Shown here: piece by piece, positions 7,815 to 16,490 of the stretch
How the letters are laid out: every line of letters starts with the position of its first letter
How positions within the stretch are numbered: the first letter of the stretch is position 1
Assembly: GCF_012911925.1 (NCBI RefSeq)
Contig: NZ_JAAXKY010000002.1
Span: 114,650-178,649 of the forward strand
From: Pseudonocardia xinjiangensis
GTDB taxonomy: Bacteria > Actinomycetota > Actinomycetes > Mycobacteriales > Pseudonocardiaceae
Reading direction: 5' to 3'
Length of the DNA: 64,000 bases
Notes under the pieces: model-generated
Database searches by the model: none
Told to the model about the DNA's origin: nothing
The model's input: only the letters and a program-made list of their open reading frames with translations
Position numbers and translations under genes: made by a program

Positions 7815-9520
7815 CTCTTCACCGTGTCCTCGGTCCGGAGCGCGGCGCGCATATCGAGCCGGCGCAGTTTTCCGCTGGTGGTTCGGGGAATGGCGCGGGG
7901 CGCCACCAGATGAACGGCGATGCCGGCCGCGTCCGTCACAGCAGCCACCCGGGCGCGCAACCGCCGGACGAGCTCTGCCCTGAGGCCGTCGTCGGTGACG
8001 GTGGTCTCGGCGACGAGGACGATCCGCTCGCGGTCCGGCGATCCGTCGGCGAACGCGACGCATCGTCCCTTGTGGACGCCGGACACCTGCCGGGCCGCGT
8101 CCTCGACGTCGAGCGGGTACACGTTCCGCCCGGCGACCGTGATCATCTCCTTGAGGCGGCCGGTGAAGAACAGCTCGCCGTCGCGCAGGTAACCCAGGTC
8201 CCCGCTGCGCAGCCACCCGTCGGCGGTGAACAGGTCCCTGCCGTCGGCCCCGGCGAGGTAGCCGGTGGTCGACATCGCCCCGCGCAGCTGGATCTCGCCG
8301 ACCACGCCGTCCGGCCGGACGCGCTCGCCGTCGGCGATGCGGACCTGCATGTCGGCGACAGCCCGTCCCAGCCCCACGAGACCACGGGCGCCCGGCGCCT
8401 CGGCCGCCACCGGGACGGCCTCGCCGTGTTCCGCGAGCGCGTCGCGGTCCACCCATTCGACCAGCGGGGCCCGGCCCGCCGGCGGCAGCGTGGCCACCAG
8501 CGTCACCTCGGCCATGCCGTAGGCGGGGACCATGGTCGGAGCCCGGAAACCGGCCGGAGCGAACCGCTCCAGGAACGCGGCCACCGATGCGGGCGACACC
8601 GCCTCCGCCCCGTTGAACGCCACCCGCCACGCCGACAGGTCCAGCCCGGCGGCATCCGCCGGCGGCACGGCCGCCAGCAGCGCGTCGTAGCCGAAGTTCG
8701 GCATCGTGGCGATCGTGCCCCTGACCTGGGCGAACTGCGCCAACCACCGCCCCGGGCGGCGAACGAAGCCGGCCGGGGACCACAGGTGCAGCGGGATCCC
8801 CCTGAACAGCCCGGTCAGCGCACCGAACAGGCCCATGTCGTGGAACAGGGGCAGCCACGAGCCGTGCACGTCGGCGGGCCCGAGCCGGATGCCGGCGGTG
8901 ATGGCACGGGCGCAGTGCCAGACGTTGGCGTGGCTGAGCACGACTCCCTTGGGGTCGGCCGTGCTGCCGGACGTGAACTGGACGATCGCTGCTGACGAGG
9001 TGTCGACGGCCGAGGGTGCCGCGCCGTCGGGGACGTCCCGGGCGAGGAGCTCCCCGCTGTCGAGGACGGCCGGCCCGAGGTGGGCGAGCGCGGGGCGCAT
9101 CCGGGCCGCGATGCGGTGGGAGAGCACGACGTGGGTCATCCCGGCGGCCTCGACCACCCGCTGGGTGCGGCGGACGTAGTCGGCGAGATCGGTGCCCATC
9201 GGCAGGGCGAGCGGCGCGGCGGCGGCCCCGGTGCGGACGATGCCGAAGAGGGACTGCAGGAACTCCGGGGCGTTCGGAGAGAGGATCCCGACCCGGTCTC
9301 CCGGCCGGACACCCCGCCGGGCCAGCGCGGCGGAAAGCCTCCGGGACGCCGTGGCCAGCTCGTCGTAGCGCAGCCGCTCGTCCTCGTCGGGGAAGTGCAC
9401 CTGCTGCCCGGGATGCTGGGCGGCCACGATGTCCAGCGCGTCGTGCAGCGTCAGGGGGATGGTGCGGCCGGGGTCGCAGGGTGTCGTACCGGGCGTCGCC
9501 AGATATGGCGCTGTCGGCAT
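7811..9520 (-). CDS. Fatty acyl-AMP ligase (FAAL, FadD32-like)
   Basis: I place the start at ATG 9520 (MPTAPYLATPGT), preceded by GCGAGGACGAG, giving 569 residues; an in-frame ATG at 9625 would add 35 unlikely residues. The enzyme shows the FAAL hallmarks: QFTSGSTADPKGVVLSHANV, then SWLPLFHDMGLFGAL, then SPAGFVRRPGRWL and MPNFGYDA, and the C-terminal GRLKEMITVAGRNVYPLDVE. FAALs form acyl-AMP and transfer the acyl group to a carrier protein instead of CoA. As the first gene of the ten-gene minus-strand operon it is the likely entry point, loading a fatty acid onto the ACP at 6239-6508. The intergenic region upstream separates it from a divergent P450. Confidence 0.93.
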   Translation of the reverse strand: MPTAPYLATPGTTPCDPGRTIPLTLHDALDIVAAQHPGQQVHFPDEDERLRYDELATASRRLSAALARRGVRPGDRVGILSPNAPEFLQSLFGIVRTGAAAAPLALPMGTDLADYVRRTQRVVEAAGMTHVVLSHRIAARMRPALAHLGPAVLDSGELLARDVPDGAAPSAVDTSSAAIVQFTSGSTADPKGVVLSHANVWHCARAITAGIRLGPADVHGSWLPLFHDMGLFGALTGLFRGIPLHLWSPAGFVRRPGRWLAQFAQVRGTIATMPNFGYDALLAAVPPADAAGLDLSAWRVAFNGAEAVSPASVAAFLERFAPAGFRAPTMVPAYGMAEVTLVATLPPAGRAPLVEWVDRDALAEHGEAVPVAAEAPGARGLVGLGRAVADMQVRIADGERVRPDGVVGEIQLRGAMSTTGYLAGADGRDLFTADGWLRSGDLGYLRDGELFFTGRLKEMITVAGRNVYPLDVEDAARQVSGVHKGRCVAFADGSPDRERIVLVAETTVTDDGLRAELVRRLRARVAAVTDAAGIAVHLVAPRAIPRTTSGKLRRLDMRAALRTEDTVKR

Positions 9521-9781
9521 CTCGTCCTCGCTGCTCGGGCTTGCTCGGGCGGTTCGCACGGCTTTTCCGCTGTCGAGCACACCGCCGATCGGCATATCGG
9601 TCAAGTGCGCCGCGCTCCAATTCATCGCCCCATCGCTGACGCCAATCGCCGATTGTTCACCGACGCCGTCCGCGCTCAGATTTCACGAGCGATTCACGAT
9701 ACGGACGAACACCCGTACACCGTGCTCGGGAGAAGCTGGTCGCCTCTTTGCAGCGCCGACCGCCGACGACGAGGAAGTGTG
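9521..9781. promoter_or_regulatory. Divergent intergenic region between FAAL operon and P450
   Basis: These 261 bases hold no convincing gene and must contain the promoters of the minus-strand FAAL operon and the plus-strand P450. I see no strong sigma-70 hexamer pair. Visible structure is a 10-base palindrome GCCGATCGGC near 9588-9597 and a heptamer direct repeat described separately. Confidence 0.55.
9682..9699 (+). promoter_or_regulatory. Heptamer direct repeat with 11-base period (candidate activator site)
   Basis: TTCACGA occurs at 9682-9688 and again at 9693-9699, exactly 11 bases apart. Heptameric direct repeats with an 11-base period are the known binding architecture of SARP-type activators, although no SARP gene is in the window. 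The second copy lies in GATTCACG, an 8-mer also found upstream of the PKS at 22345 and of the KS gene at 38962. Function is inferred. Confidence 0.35.
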
Positions 9782-10993
9782 ATGAGCGCTACTGCGAGTC
9801 CGCCCGTGTTCGATGCGTTCGCTCCCGAGCACCGAGCCGATCCCTATCCGCGCTACGCCATTGTGCGGGAGGCCGTTCCGTTCCTCGACAGCGGATTCGG
9901 CGTCGAGTTCGTGACCCGTCACGCCGAGTGCAGCGCAGTGCTGAGCGAGACGCTGTGGAGCCACCGCGACGAGGCCGAGCTCTTCCACCCCGACGCCGAT
10001 CGCACCGACCTGCCCACGTCGTTCCTGTGGATGGACCCGCCCGACCACACACGGCTGCGGGGTCTCGTCAGCAAGGCCTTCACCCCGAAGCGGGTGGTCG
10101 AGCTGCGGCCGCGGATCCTCGAGCTGGTCACGGGCATGCTCGACGCCGTGCTGGCCGCGGACGAGGTGGAGGCCATCGAGGCGATCGCCTACCCGTTGCC
10201 GCTGATCGTCATCTGCGAGCTGCTCGGCGTGCCGGACGCCGACCAGGCCATGGTGCACCGGCTCGGGCCGGGGCTCGCCCGCGGCTTCGACCCCGACCCG
10301 GTGCTCTCCCCGGAGGAGCGCCGGGCGCGGGACGAGGGCTCCCGCGAGCTGATCGCCTACTTCCGCGCGCTGATCGCCGAGCGCCTGCGCGACCCGCGTA
10401 GCGACCTGGTGAGCGCGCTCGGTGCCGTCCACGAGCGGGGTGACACGCTCACCGAGCACGAGATGCTCACCACCTGCATCACGTTGCTCATCGCCGGGCA
10501 CGAGACCACGGTCAACATGGTCGGCAACGGACTGCTCGCGCTGATGCGCAACCCTGGGCAGCTGGCCCTGCTGCGGGAGCGTCCCGAGCTCGCCGGGCCC
10601 GCTGTGGACGAGATCCTGCGGTACGACTCGCCGGTGCACATGACGACGCGCACCGCCCGCGAGGACCTCGTCGTCGGCGGCCGCACGTTCCGCGAAGGCG
10701 ACAACGTCTGCGTCCTCGTCGGCTCCGCCAACCGTGACCCGCGCGCCTACGACCGGCCCGACGAGTTCGACGTGACCCGGTACGCGAGTGGCACCGCAAC
10801 ACCGCGGCACCTGGGCTTCGCACTCGGCATCCACTACTGCATGGGCGCGGCACTGGCCCGGCTGGAGGGAGAGGTCCTCCTGGCCGAGCTCGCGCGCCGG
10901 GTCCGCACGCTGGAGCAGGCGGGCGATCCGGTCTACCGGCCCAACCTGCTCATCCGCGGGCTGCGCGAGCTGCCGCTGCGGTTCACGGCCTGA
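9782..10993 (+). CDS. Cytochrome P450
   Basis: The protein has 403 residues with start ATG 9782 preceded by GAGGAAG. The oxygen-binding I-helix motif IAGHETTVN, the K-helix ExxR in DEILRYDSP and the heme loop FALGIHYCMGAALA with Cys353 as thiolate ligand are all present, so it should be an active monooxygenase needing external ferredoxin and reductase. It closely resembles the P450 at 36322-37569: both share SFLWM(D/E)PPDHTRLR and VHLTTRTAR-type stretches. This suggests a duplication and links the left operon to the PUFA-type operon. No ferredoxin gene is adjacent. It ends 18 bases before a convergent phosphodiesterase gene. Confidence 0.95.
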   Translation: MSATASPPVFDAFAPEHRADPYPRYAIVREAVPFLDSGFGVEFVTRHAECSAVLSETLWSHRDEAELFHPDADRTDLPTSFLWMDPPDHTRLRGLVSKAFTPKRVVELRPRILELVTGMLDAVLAADEVEAIEAIAYPLPLIVICELLGVPDADQAMVHRLGPGLARGFDPDPVLSPEERRARDEGSRELIAYFRALIAERLRDPRSDLVSALGAVHERGDTLTEHEMLTTCITLLIAGHETTVNMVGNGLLALMRNPGQLALLRERPELAGPAVDEILRYDSPVHMTTRTAREDLVVGGRTFREGDNVCVLVGSANRDPRAYDRPDEFDVTRYASGTATPRHLGFALGIHYCMGAALARLEGEVLLAELARRVRTLEQAGDPVYRPNLLIRGLRELPLRFTA

Positions 10994-11011
10994 CGCAGGC
11001 CTGTGGTGCCG

Positions 11012-11890
11012 CTACGGGGCGGGGGCCCGGGCACCGGCGGCGGCCGTCAGGGCCACTGCATCGGTGTCGACGAGCACGGCGGCGTCGTCCAGCGGCTCGG
11101 CGGCGGCCACCACGGCGTCGGCGTAGACGTCGATCCGGCTCAGTGCCACCCCCGCCCGGCCGCGCGCCCGGCCGGGCGGGGACAGCAGCTCGGCGCGGTG
11201 CGCCGTGGCAGGCCCGATCCACACCGGCACCCCGGCCAGCGCGGAGGCCCCGGCGTGGTGGGTGTGCCCGCACACCACCATCCGCACGTCCGTGCCGGTG
11301 ACGACGCGAGCCAGCCCCGCGGGGTCGCGCAGGTCGTTGCCGCGCATCGGGGCGAACGCGGTGGGCACCGGTGGGTGGTGCAGCACGAGCAGGGTGCCGA
11401 GCGGGGCCGGCTCGGCCAGCTCCACCGAGAGCCACGCGAGCTGCGCCGGTTCGAGGACGCCGTGGTGGTGGCCGGGCACCGTGCTGTCGAGCACCACGAT
11501 CCGCAGCCCGCCGGTCCGCAGCACGTGGTCGTACGGCTCCGTGGTGGGTTCGGCGCCGAGCAGGCCGGCCCGCAGCGCGGCACGGTCGTCGTGGTTGCCC
11601 ATCGCGTACACCAGCGGAGCGCCGAGCCGCCGCGCCGCAGGCTCGACGAGCGCCCGCAGCGCGCGGTACGCCGCCGGGTCCCCGCTGTCGGTCAGGTCGC
11701 CGGAGAGCACCAGGGCCGCCACGTCGACGTCCGCGCTCTCGACGACCTCCAGGGCGGCGGCCACCGCGGCGAGCGGGTCGACGCCTCCGCGCAGGCGCCG
11801 TCCGGGCGCCACGACGTGCAGGTCGCTGAGCTGGATCACGGTCGCGACGGGAGGAGCCCCGGCGTCGTTCACAGCCACGGTCCCGCTCAC
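11012..11890 (-). CDS. Calcineurin-like metallophosphoesterase (GpdQ/Rv0805-type phosphodiesterase)
   Basis: The protein has 292 residues from GTG 11890, overlapping the permease stop as GTGA. Its dimetal ligands are in order: QLSDLH, LSGDLTD, YAMGNHDD, LLVLHHPP and VCGHTHH. This is the class III cyclic-nucleotide/glycerophosphodiesterase group. As the last gene of a Ugp-like import operon it may hydrolyse imported glycerophosphodiesters to glycerol-3-phosphate, playing the role UgpQ plays in enteric bacteria through a different fold. Cyclic AMP is an alternative substrate in this family. Confidence 0.87.
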   Translation of the reverse strand: MSGTVAVNDAGAPPVATVIQLSDLHVVAPGRRLRGGVDPLAAVAAALEVVESADVDVAALVLSGDLTDSGDPAAYRALRALVEPAARRLGAPLVYAMGNHDDRAALRAGLLGAEPTTEPYDHVLRTGGLRIVVLDSTVPGHHHGVLEPAQLAWLSVELAEPAPLGTLLVLHHPPVPTAFAPMRGNDLRDPAGLARVVTGTDVRMVVCGHTHHAGASALAGVPVWIGPATAHRAELLSPPGRARGRAGVALSRIDVYADAVVAAAEPLDDAAVLVDTDAVALTAAAGARAPAP

Positions 11891-12762
11891 TTCAGCCCGG
11901 AGCGCACGAAGCCGTTGACGATCTGGCGCTGGAGCACGAGGTAGAGCACCAGCACCGGCAGGCATGCCATTCCGGCGGTGGCCATCATCGGTCCCCAGTC
12001 GTTGCCCTCGGTGCCCATGAAGCTGCGCAGCCCCAGTTGCAGCACCGCGTTGGAGCGCTGCAGCACGAGCGCGGGCCAGAAGTACTCGTTCCAGGCGTTG
12101 ACGAAGAGCAGGATCCCGAGCGCCGCCAGCGCGGGCCGCAGGTTCGGCACGACCACCGTCCAGAGCGTCGACCAGGACCCGCGTCCGTCCAGCCGGGCGG
12201 CCTCGAGCAGCTCGGTGGGAAAGGCCTGCACGTGCTGGCGCAGCAGGATCACGCCGAGGGCGGTGCAGAGCGAGGGGAGCACGACCCCCGCGATCGTGTT
12301 GAGCACGCCGAGCTGGGAGAGCAGCACGTAGTTCGGCAGCATCGTCACCTGGAACGGGACGAGCCACGTCGCGACGAAGGCCAGGTAGAGCAGCGACTTG
12401 CCGCGGAACTCCCAGGCGGCGAACGCGTACGCGGCGAGCAGCCCGGTGAGCAGCTGACCGAGTGCGATCAGCACGGCCATCACCGTGGTGTTCAGCAGCA
12501 GCCCGCCGACGTCGAGGACCCGGAACGCGTCGACGTAGCTCTGCGCCGACAGCGGCCACGGCAGCGGCGCGAGCGAGTAGATGTCCTGCGGGGCGCGCAG
12601 CGAGGTCGCGTAGAGCCAGTAGATCGGGAAGGCGCAGAGCACTCCGAGCGTGCCGAGTGCCAGGTGTCCGACGACGGCGCGGGTGCGGGAGTGCGTGCCG
12701 ACCGGCTCGTCTGCGGGCGCGGCCCGCTCGAGTGCGGCGGCGCGCCCGGCGATGACGGCCAT
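11887..12762 (-). CDS. ugpE: ABC importer permease, UgpE/MalG-like
   Basis: This 291-residue membrane protein has about six transmembrane segments, starting with HLALGTLGVLCAFPIYWLYA. It carries the cytoplasmic EAA loop as LLEAARLDGRGSWSTLWTVV, which docks on the ATPase. The N-terminal 30 residues are polar. It follows the UgpA-like permease by 10 bases. The symbol is by family resemblance and operon order; other carbohydrate importers share this arrangement. Confidence 0.88.
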   Translation of the reverse strand: MAVIAGRAAALERAAPADEPVGTHSRTRAVVGHLALGTLGVLCAFPIYWLYATSLRAPQDIYSLAPLPWPLSAQSYVDAFRVLDVGGLLLNTTVMAVLIALGQLLTGLLAAYAFAAWEFRGKSLLYLAFVATWLVPFQVTMLPNYVLLSQLGVLNTIAGVVLPSLCTALGVILLRQHVQAFPTELLEAARLDGRGSWSTLWTVVVPNLRPALAALGILLFVNAWNEYFWPALVLQRSNAVLQLGLRSFMGTEGNDWGPMMATAGMACLPVLVLYLVLQRQIVNGFVRSGLK

Positions 12763-12772
12763 GGGGCTCCTG

Positions 12773-13720
12773 TCAGTTGTCGTGGAAGGTGACCCGGTCC
12801 GAGAGCGCCACCAGTGCGGCGGCGATCACCCCGAAGCCGGCGAAGAAGATGACTCCGGCCGCCGCGCCCAGCCCCGCGTCGAACGAGTGGAAGCCGTAGT
12901 CCCAGAGCAGGTAGTAGACGTTGGTGGTGGCCCCGGCCGGACCGCCGTTGGTGAGCGTGTCGATCAGCGGGAAGCTCCACTGGGCCGACAGCAGCACGGT
13001 CATCAGCACCAGGAACACCAGCGTGGGGGAGAGCAGCGGCAGCGTGATCCAGCGGGTGACCTGCCCGGGGGTGGCGCCGTCGAGCGCGGCGGCACCCGCG
13101 TAGTCGTCGGAGATTCCGGCCAGGCCGGCGGCGACCACGAGCACCGCGAACCCGAGGACGTGCCAGCCGGTGATCACGATGATCGCGAGCTGGGCCGGGC
13201 CCGGTTCCTGCAGCCAGTTGGTGGTCGTCCCGAGGACCTGGTTGATCGCTCCGGAACGCGGGTCGAGCAGCCACTGCCACACCGCAGCGCCCGCCACCGG
13301 AGCGATGAGCAGCGGGGCGAACACGAGCGCCTGGTAGATCACGGCGGCCCGGCCCCGGACGCGCCTGGCCAGCAGCCCGACGGCCACCGGCACGACGACC
13401 GTGAACGGCAGCAGCCCGAGGACGAGCACCACCGTGCGCCATATCGACGTGCCGAACTCGGGCAGCGTGAACAGCCGCTCGTAGTTCTCGAACCCGACGG
13501 GGACCATCGGCGTGGTGGGCAGCAGGTTCCAGGAGAAGAACGACAGCTGCCCGGTCTGGACCAGCGGGCGGTAGACCCAGATCCCCAGCAGGACGAGTCC
13601 GGGCGCGAGGTACAGGTACGGGACCAGCGAGCGTCCCGCCCGGCGCAACCGCGCGGAGCGGGACGGCGGAGGGACGGCCCGCACCGCGACCGGCGCGGGC
13701 GCGTCCAGTTCGACGAACAC
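12773..13720 (-). CDS. ugpA: ABC importer permease, UgpA/MalF-like
   Basis: This 315-residue membrane protein begins its first transmembrane segment at LVPYLYLAPGLVLLGIW. It contains the EAA loop DDYAGAAALDGATPGQVTRW and the typical PLIDTLTNGGPAGATTN segment of sugar/glycerol-phosphate permeases. It starts 4 bases after the binding-protein stop and pairs with the UgpE-like permease to form the membrane channel. Confidence 0.88.
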   Translation of the reverse strand: MFVELDAPAPVAVRAVPPPSRSARLRRAGRSLVPYLYLAPGLVLLGIWVYRPLVQTGQLSFFSWNLLPTTPMVPVGFENYERLFTLPEFGTSIWRTVVLVLGLLPFTVVVPVAVGLLARRVRGRAAVIYQALVFAPLLIAPVAGAAVWQWLLDPRSGAINQVLGTTTNWLQEPGPAQLAIIVITGWHVLGFAVLVVAAGLAGISDDYAGAAALDGATPGQVTRWITLPLLSPTLVFLVLMTVLLSAQWSFPLIDTLTNGGPAGATTNVYYLLWDYGFHSFDAGLGAAAGVIFFAGFGVIAAALVALSDRVTFHDN

Positions 13721-13724
13721 CGCC

Positions 13725-15104
13725 TCAGCCGCCGGCGGGCAGGAGCGCGGCCTGCCGGTCGGCCGCGGCGGACAGCGTGGCCTGCGGGTCGGCGCCCTGG
13801 AGCACCACCTGCTCGACGGCCTGCATCATCCCGTCCCGGATCTGCAGGTAGTCGTTGCCGGGGAAGGACACCCACGGCTCCATGGGGTCCATCTGCTGCA
13901 GGTTGGTGCGGACGAGCGGGTTCTTCGCGGCCCAGTCCTGCAGCCCGGCGGGATCGTCGACGAGCCCGGTGCGCAGCGGCAGGTACCCGATCCTGCTCGA
14001 GATCTGGACGTAGGCCTCTTCGCTGGTCAGGAACCGGATGAGCTCCCACGCGGCGCGCTGCTTCGCCGGGTCGGCGGAGAGGACGAACAGCGCGGCTCCG
14101 GAGTTCGTGGGCACCACGGGCTTGCCCGTGAACGCGGGGACGCCGGTTCCGCGCAGCTCCCAGCCACCGCCCTGCGCCCCCTTGGTGAACGTGCCCTGCA
14201 GCGCGCTCGACTCGAGGATCATGCCGAGGTCGCCGCGCGCGAAGCCTTCCACGGCCTGCTGCTGGGTGAGCTTCGGCGCTGCGCCGGAGGTGACGAGGTC
14301 CTGCAGCATCGTGACGGCCTCGACCGCCGGGGGGTCGGCGAACTCCAGCCGGGTGCGGTCCTCGCTGATCACCCGGCCGCCGTTCGAACGGATCACGCTC
14401 TGCAGGCACCAGTCCTTCGCCGTCTCGGTGACGCAGTCGACGTAGGCGCCGTCCTTGCCGGTGGCCTGGGCGATGCGCTGTCCGGCGGCCTTCACCTCGT
14501 CCCACGTGGTGGGCGGGGTGGCCGGGTCGAGTCCGGCCTGCCGGAAGAGGCCGGCGTTGTAGAACAGGACCGGGGTGGAGAACACGAACGGGATGCCGTA
14601 GGTCTTGCCGTTGTAGTCGCCGAGCGTGCGCGCCTTCGGGGCGAAGGGGTGCCCGTCCTCGTAGTTGGCCGCCACGGCGTCGGCTCCGACCAGGTCGTCG
14701 AGCGGCTTGGCACCGAGCTGGTTGACGGTGAAGTCCAGGTCGCTGAAGCCGAGCTGCGCCACGTCGGGCGGGGCGCCCGTGGCCAGCTGGGCCTGCACGC
14801 TCGAGACGGTGTCGTTGGCCGGGTTCGAGCTGTTGCCCTGCGGCTTCTGGGCCGTCACGGTGATGGTGGGGTGCTGCTGGTGGAAGGTGTCGAGCAGGGC
14901 GGTGAACGTGTCGCTCCAGGCGCCGGCCTGACCGAAGTTGTAGCTCTCCAGCACGATCGACACCTCCTGGCCGGGCGCGAGCTCCGGGGCCCTCGCCACG
15001 GCTGATGCCGTCGGGGCCGCAGGGGCGGTGCTGCCCAGGCCGCAGGCCGTCAGCGCCAGCGCCGCGGCGGCGGCGGCAGCCGGCAGGGCGAGTGATCTCT
15101 TCAC
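13725..15104 (-). CDS. ugpB: Extracellular solute-binding lipoprotein, UgpB-like
   Basis: The protein has 459 residues from GTG 15104. A GAGGAG ribosome-binding site overlaps the stop of the upstream ATPase gene. The N-terminus is a lipoprotein signal peptide with lipobox LTAC (LALTACG), followed by an Ala/Pro-rich linker. The segment GIPFVFSTPVLFYNAGLF closely matches the UgpB ligand-pocket region, and LLDTFHQQHPTITV is typical of family 1 binding proteins. This supports glycerol-3-phosphate or a glycerophosphodiester as ligand, though a sugar is possible. Confidence 0.88.
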   Translation of the reverse strand: MKRSLALPAAAAAAALALTACGLGSTAPAAPTASAVARAPELAPGQEVSIVLESYNFGQAGAWSDTFTALLDTFHQQHPTITVTAQKPQGNSSNPANDTVSSVQAQLATGAPPDVAQLGFSDLDFTVNQLGAKPLDDLVGADAVAANYEDGHPFAPKARTLGDYNGKTYGIPFVFSTPVLFYNAGLFRQAGLDPATPPTTWDEVKAAGQRIAQATGKDGAYVDCVTETAKDWCLQSVIRSNGGRVISEDRTRLEFADPPAVEAVTMLQDLVTSGAAPKLTQQQAVEGFARGDLGMILESSALQGTFTKGAQGGGWELRGTGVPAFTGKPVVPTNSGAALFVLSADPAKQRAAWELIRFLTSEEAYVQISSRIGYLPLRTGLVDDPAGLQDWAAKNPLVRTNLQQMDPMEPWVSFPGNDYLQIRDGMMQAVEQVVLQGADPQATLSAAADRQAALLPAGG

Positions 15105-15118
15105 GGGGGTTGTGCTCC

Positions 15119-16282
15119 TCAGCTGGGTGAGACGGCGGACAGATCGGGGACGTGCGTGGACACGGCAGCGGTGCCGGCCGAAGCGGGACGCCGGACGAGC
15201 CGGCGGCCGCTGGCCGGATCGAAGAGGTGCACGCGCTCGGGCGCGGTCGTGAGGGTCACCGGATCGCCCGCCGCGAGCCCGAGCGGTCGGGGGCCGCGCA
15301 CCGGCAGCCGGGCGTCGCCGACCAGGCAGTGCGCCACCTCCTCGCTGCCGAGGTTCTCCACCAGCCGGACGGTGCCGCGCAGCAGCGCGGCACCGGGCCG
15401 GGGCGCTGCGGTGGGTTCGACGAGGAGGAGGTGTTCGGCGCGGATGCCGAGGACGACCTCGCGGCCTGCGTCCTCCGGGTCCGGCCCACCGAGTGGGATG
15501 TCGACGTCGGGGGCCAGCACCCGCAGGCTCCCCTCGACGTGTTCGATCCGCCCGGGCAGCAGACCCATGGCGGGCGAGCCGAGGAACCCGGCGACGAAGA
15601 CGGACGCGGGCTCGTCGTAGACCTGCGCCGCCGTGCCGACCTGCTCCAGCCGTCCCGCGTTCAGCACCGCGATCCGGGTGGCCATGGTCATCGCCTCCAC
15701 CTGGTCGTGGGTGACGTGCACGAACGTCGAGCCCAGCCGGCGGTGCAGCTCCGTGAGCTCGGCGCGGGTCGCGGTCCGCAGCGTGGCGTCCAAGTTGGAC
15801 AGCGGCTCGTCGAGCAGGAAGGCCCCGGGATCGCGGACCAGTGCCCGCGCCAGCGCCACCCGCTGGCGTTGGCCGCCGGAGAGCTCACGCGGCCTGCGGT
15901 GCAGCAGTTCCTCGAGCCCGAGGACGCGTGCGACGGTCTCGGTGCGGGAGGCGACCTCGGGTCGTGGACGGCGCCGGGCCCGGAGCGGGAAGCCGATGTT
16001 GCGGGCGACGGTCAGGTGCGGGTACAGCGCGTAGCTCTGGAACACCATGGCGAGGTCACGGTCGCGGGGCGGGGTGGCCGTGATGTCGCGACCGTCGAGC
16101 AGGATCCGGCCCGCCGACGGCGGGGTCAGTCCCGCGAGCATCCGCAGCAGCGTCGACTTGCCACAGCCACTGGGCCCGAGGAGAACGAGAAAGTCACCGT
16201 CGGGGACATCGAGGTCGACGTGGTCGACGGCGGTGACGGCGCCGAAGCGGCGGGTCAGCCCTTCGATCTGGATCCGACTCAC
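15119..16282 (-). CDS. ugpC: ABC importer ATPase, UgpC/MsmX-like
   Basis: The start is GTG 16282 (VSRIQIEGLTRRFG), with GGAAGG 11 bases upstream, giving 387 residues; a longer in-frame ATG at 16456 would add unrelated sequence. Walker A is LGPSGCGKSTLLRML, the Q-loop lies in VFQSYALYPHLT, the signature is LSGGQRQRVALARAL, Walker B is FLLDEPLSNLD and the H-loop is VTHDQVEAM. The C-terminal 130 residues form the TOBE domain typical of sugar and glycerol-phosphate importers. It is the first gene of the five-gene import operon. Confidence 0.92.
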   Translation of the reverse strand: MSRIQIEGLTRRFGAVTAVDHVDLDVPDGDFLVLLGPSGCGKSTLLRMLAGLTPPSAGRILLDGRDITATPPRDRDLAMVFQSYALYPHLTVARNIGFPLRARRRPRPEVASRTETVARVLGLEELLHRRPRELSGGQRQRVALARALVRDPGAFLLDEPLSNLDATLRTATRAELTELHRRLGSTFVHVTHDQVEAMTMATRIAVLNAGRLEQVGTAAQVYDEPASVFVAGFLGSPAMGLLPGRIEHVEGSLRVLAPDVDIPLGGPDPEDAGREVVLGIRAEHLLLVEPTAAPRPGAALLRGTVRLVENLGSEEVAHCLVGDARLPVRGPRPLGLAAGDPVTLTTAPERVHLFDPASGRRLVRRPASAGTAAVSTHVPDLSAVSPS

Positions 16283-16490
16283 GGGCGGGACGTCCTTCCT
16301 GGCCGACCGGCGCACCCCGAGATCGCGGTGCGCGCGGCGGGATGCCAGCACGGCTGCGTGGAGGCGAGGTGAACGCCAGGTCCCGACATCCGATCGGGGC
16401 ACCGCTTCCAGGGGCGATGAGCTGCGATGATCGGCAGTTGCACTGTGCCGATCCACCGTCTCGATCGACGTCCGCGCGGTCGGCGGTCGG
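16283..16490. promoter_or_regulatory. Probable promoter region of the Ugp-like operon
   Basis: These 208 bases lie between the stop of the upstream oxidoreductase and the start of the ATPase gene, all on the minus strand. They hold no supportable gene and probably carry the import operon's promoter. No clear promoter hexamers or Pho-box repeats were recognised. Confidence 0.35.

Noticed and set aside
11005..11035. GGTGCC...GGCACC stem between the convergent P450 and phosphodiesterase genes as terminator
   Set aside because: Only six pairs with a 19-base loop, no T-run, and it lies partly inside the phosphodiesterase coding sequence.
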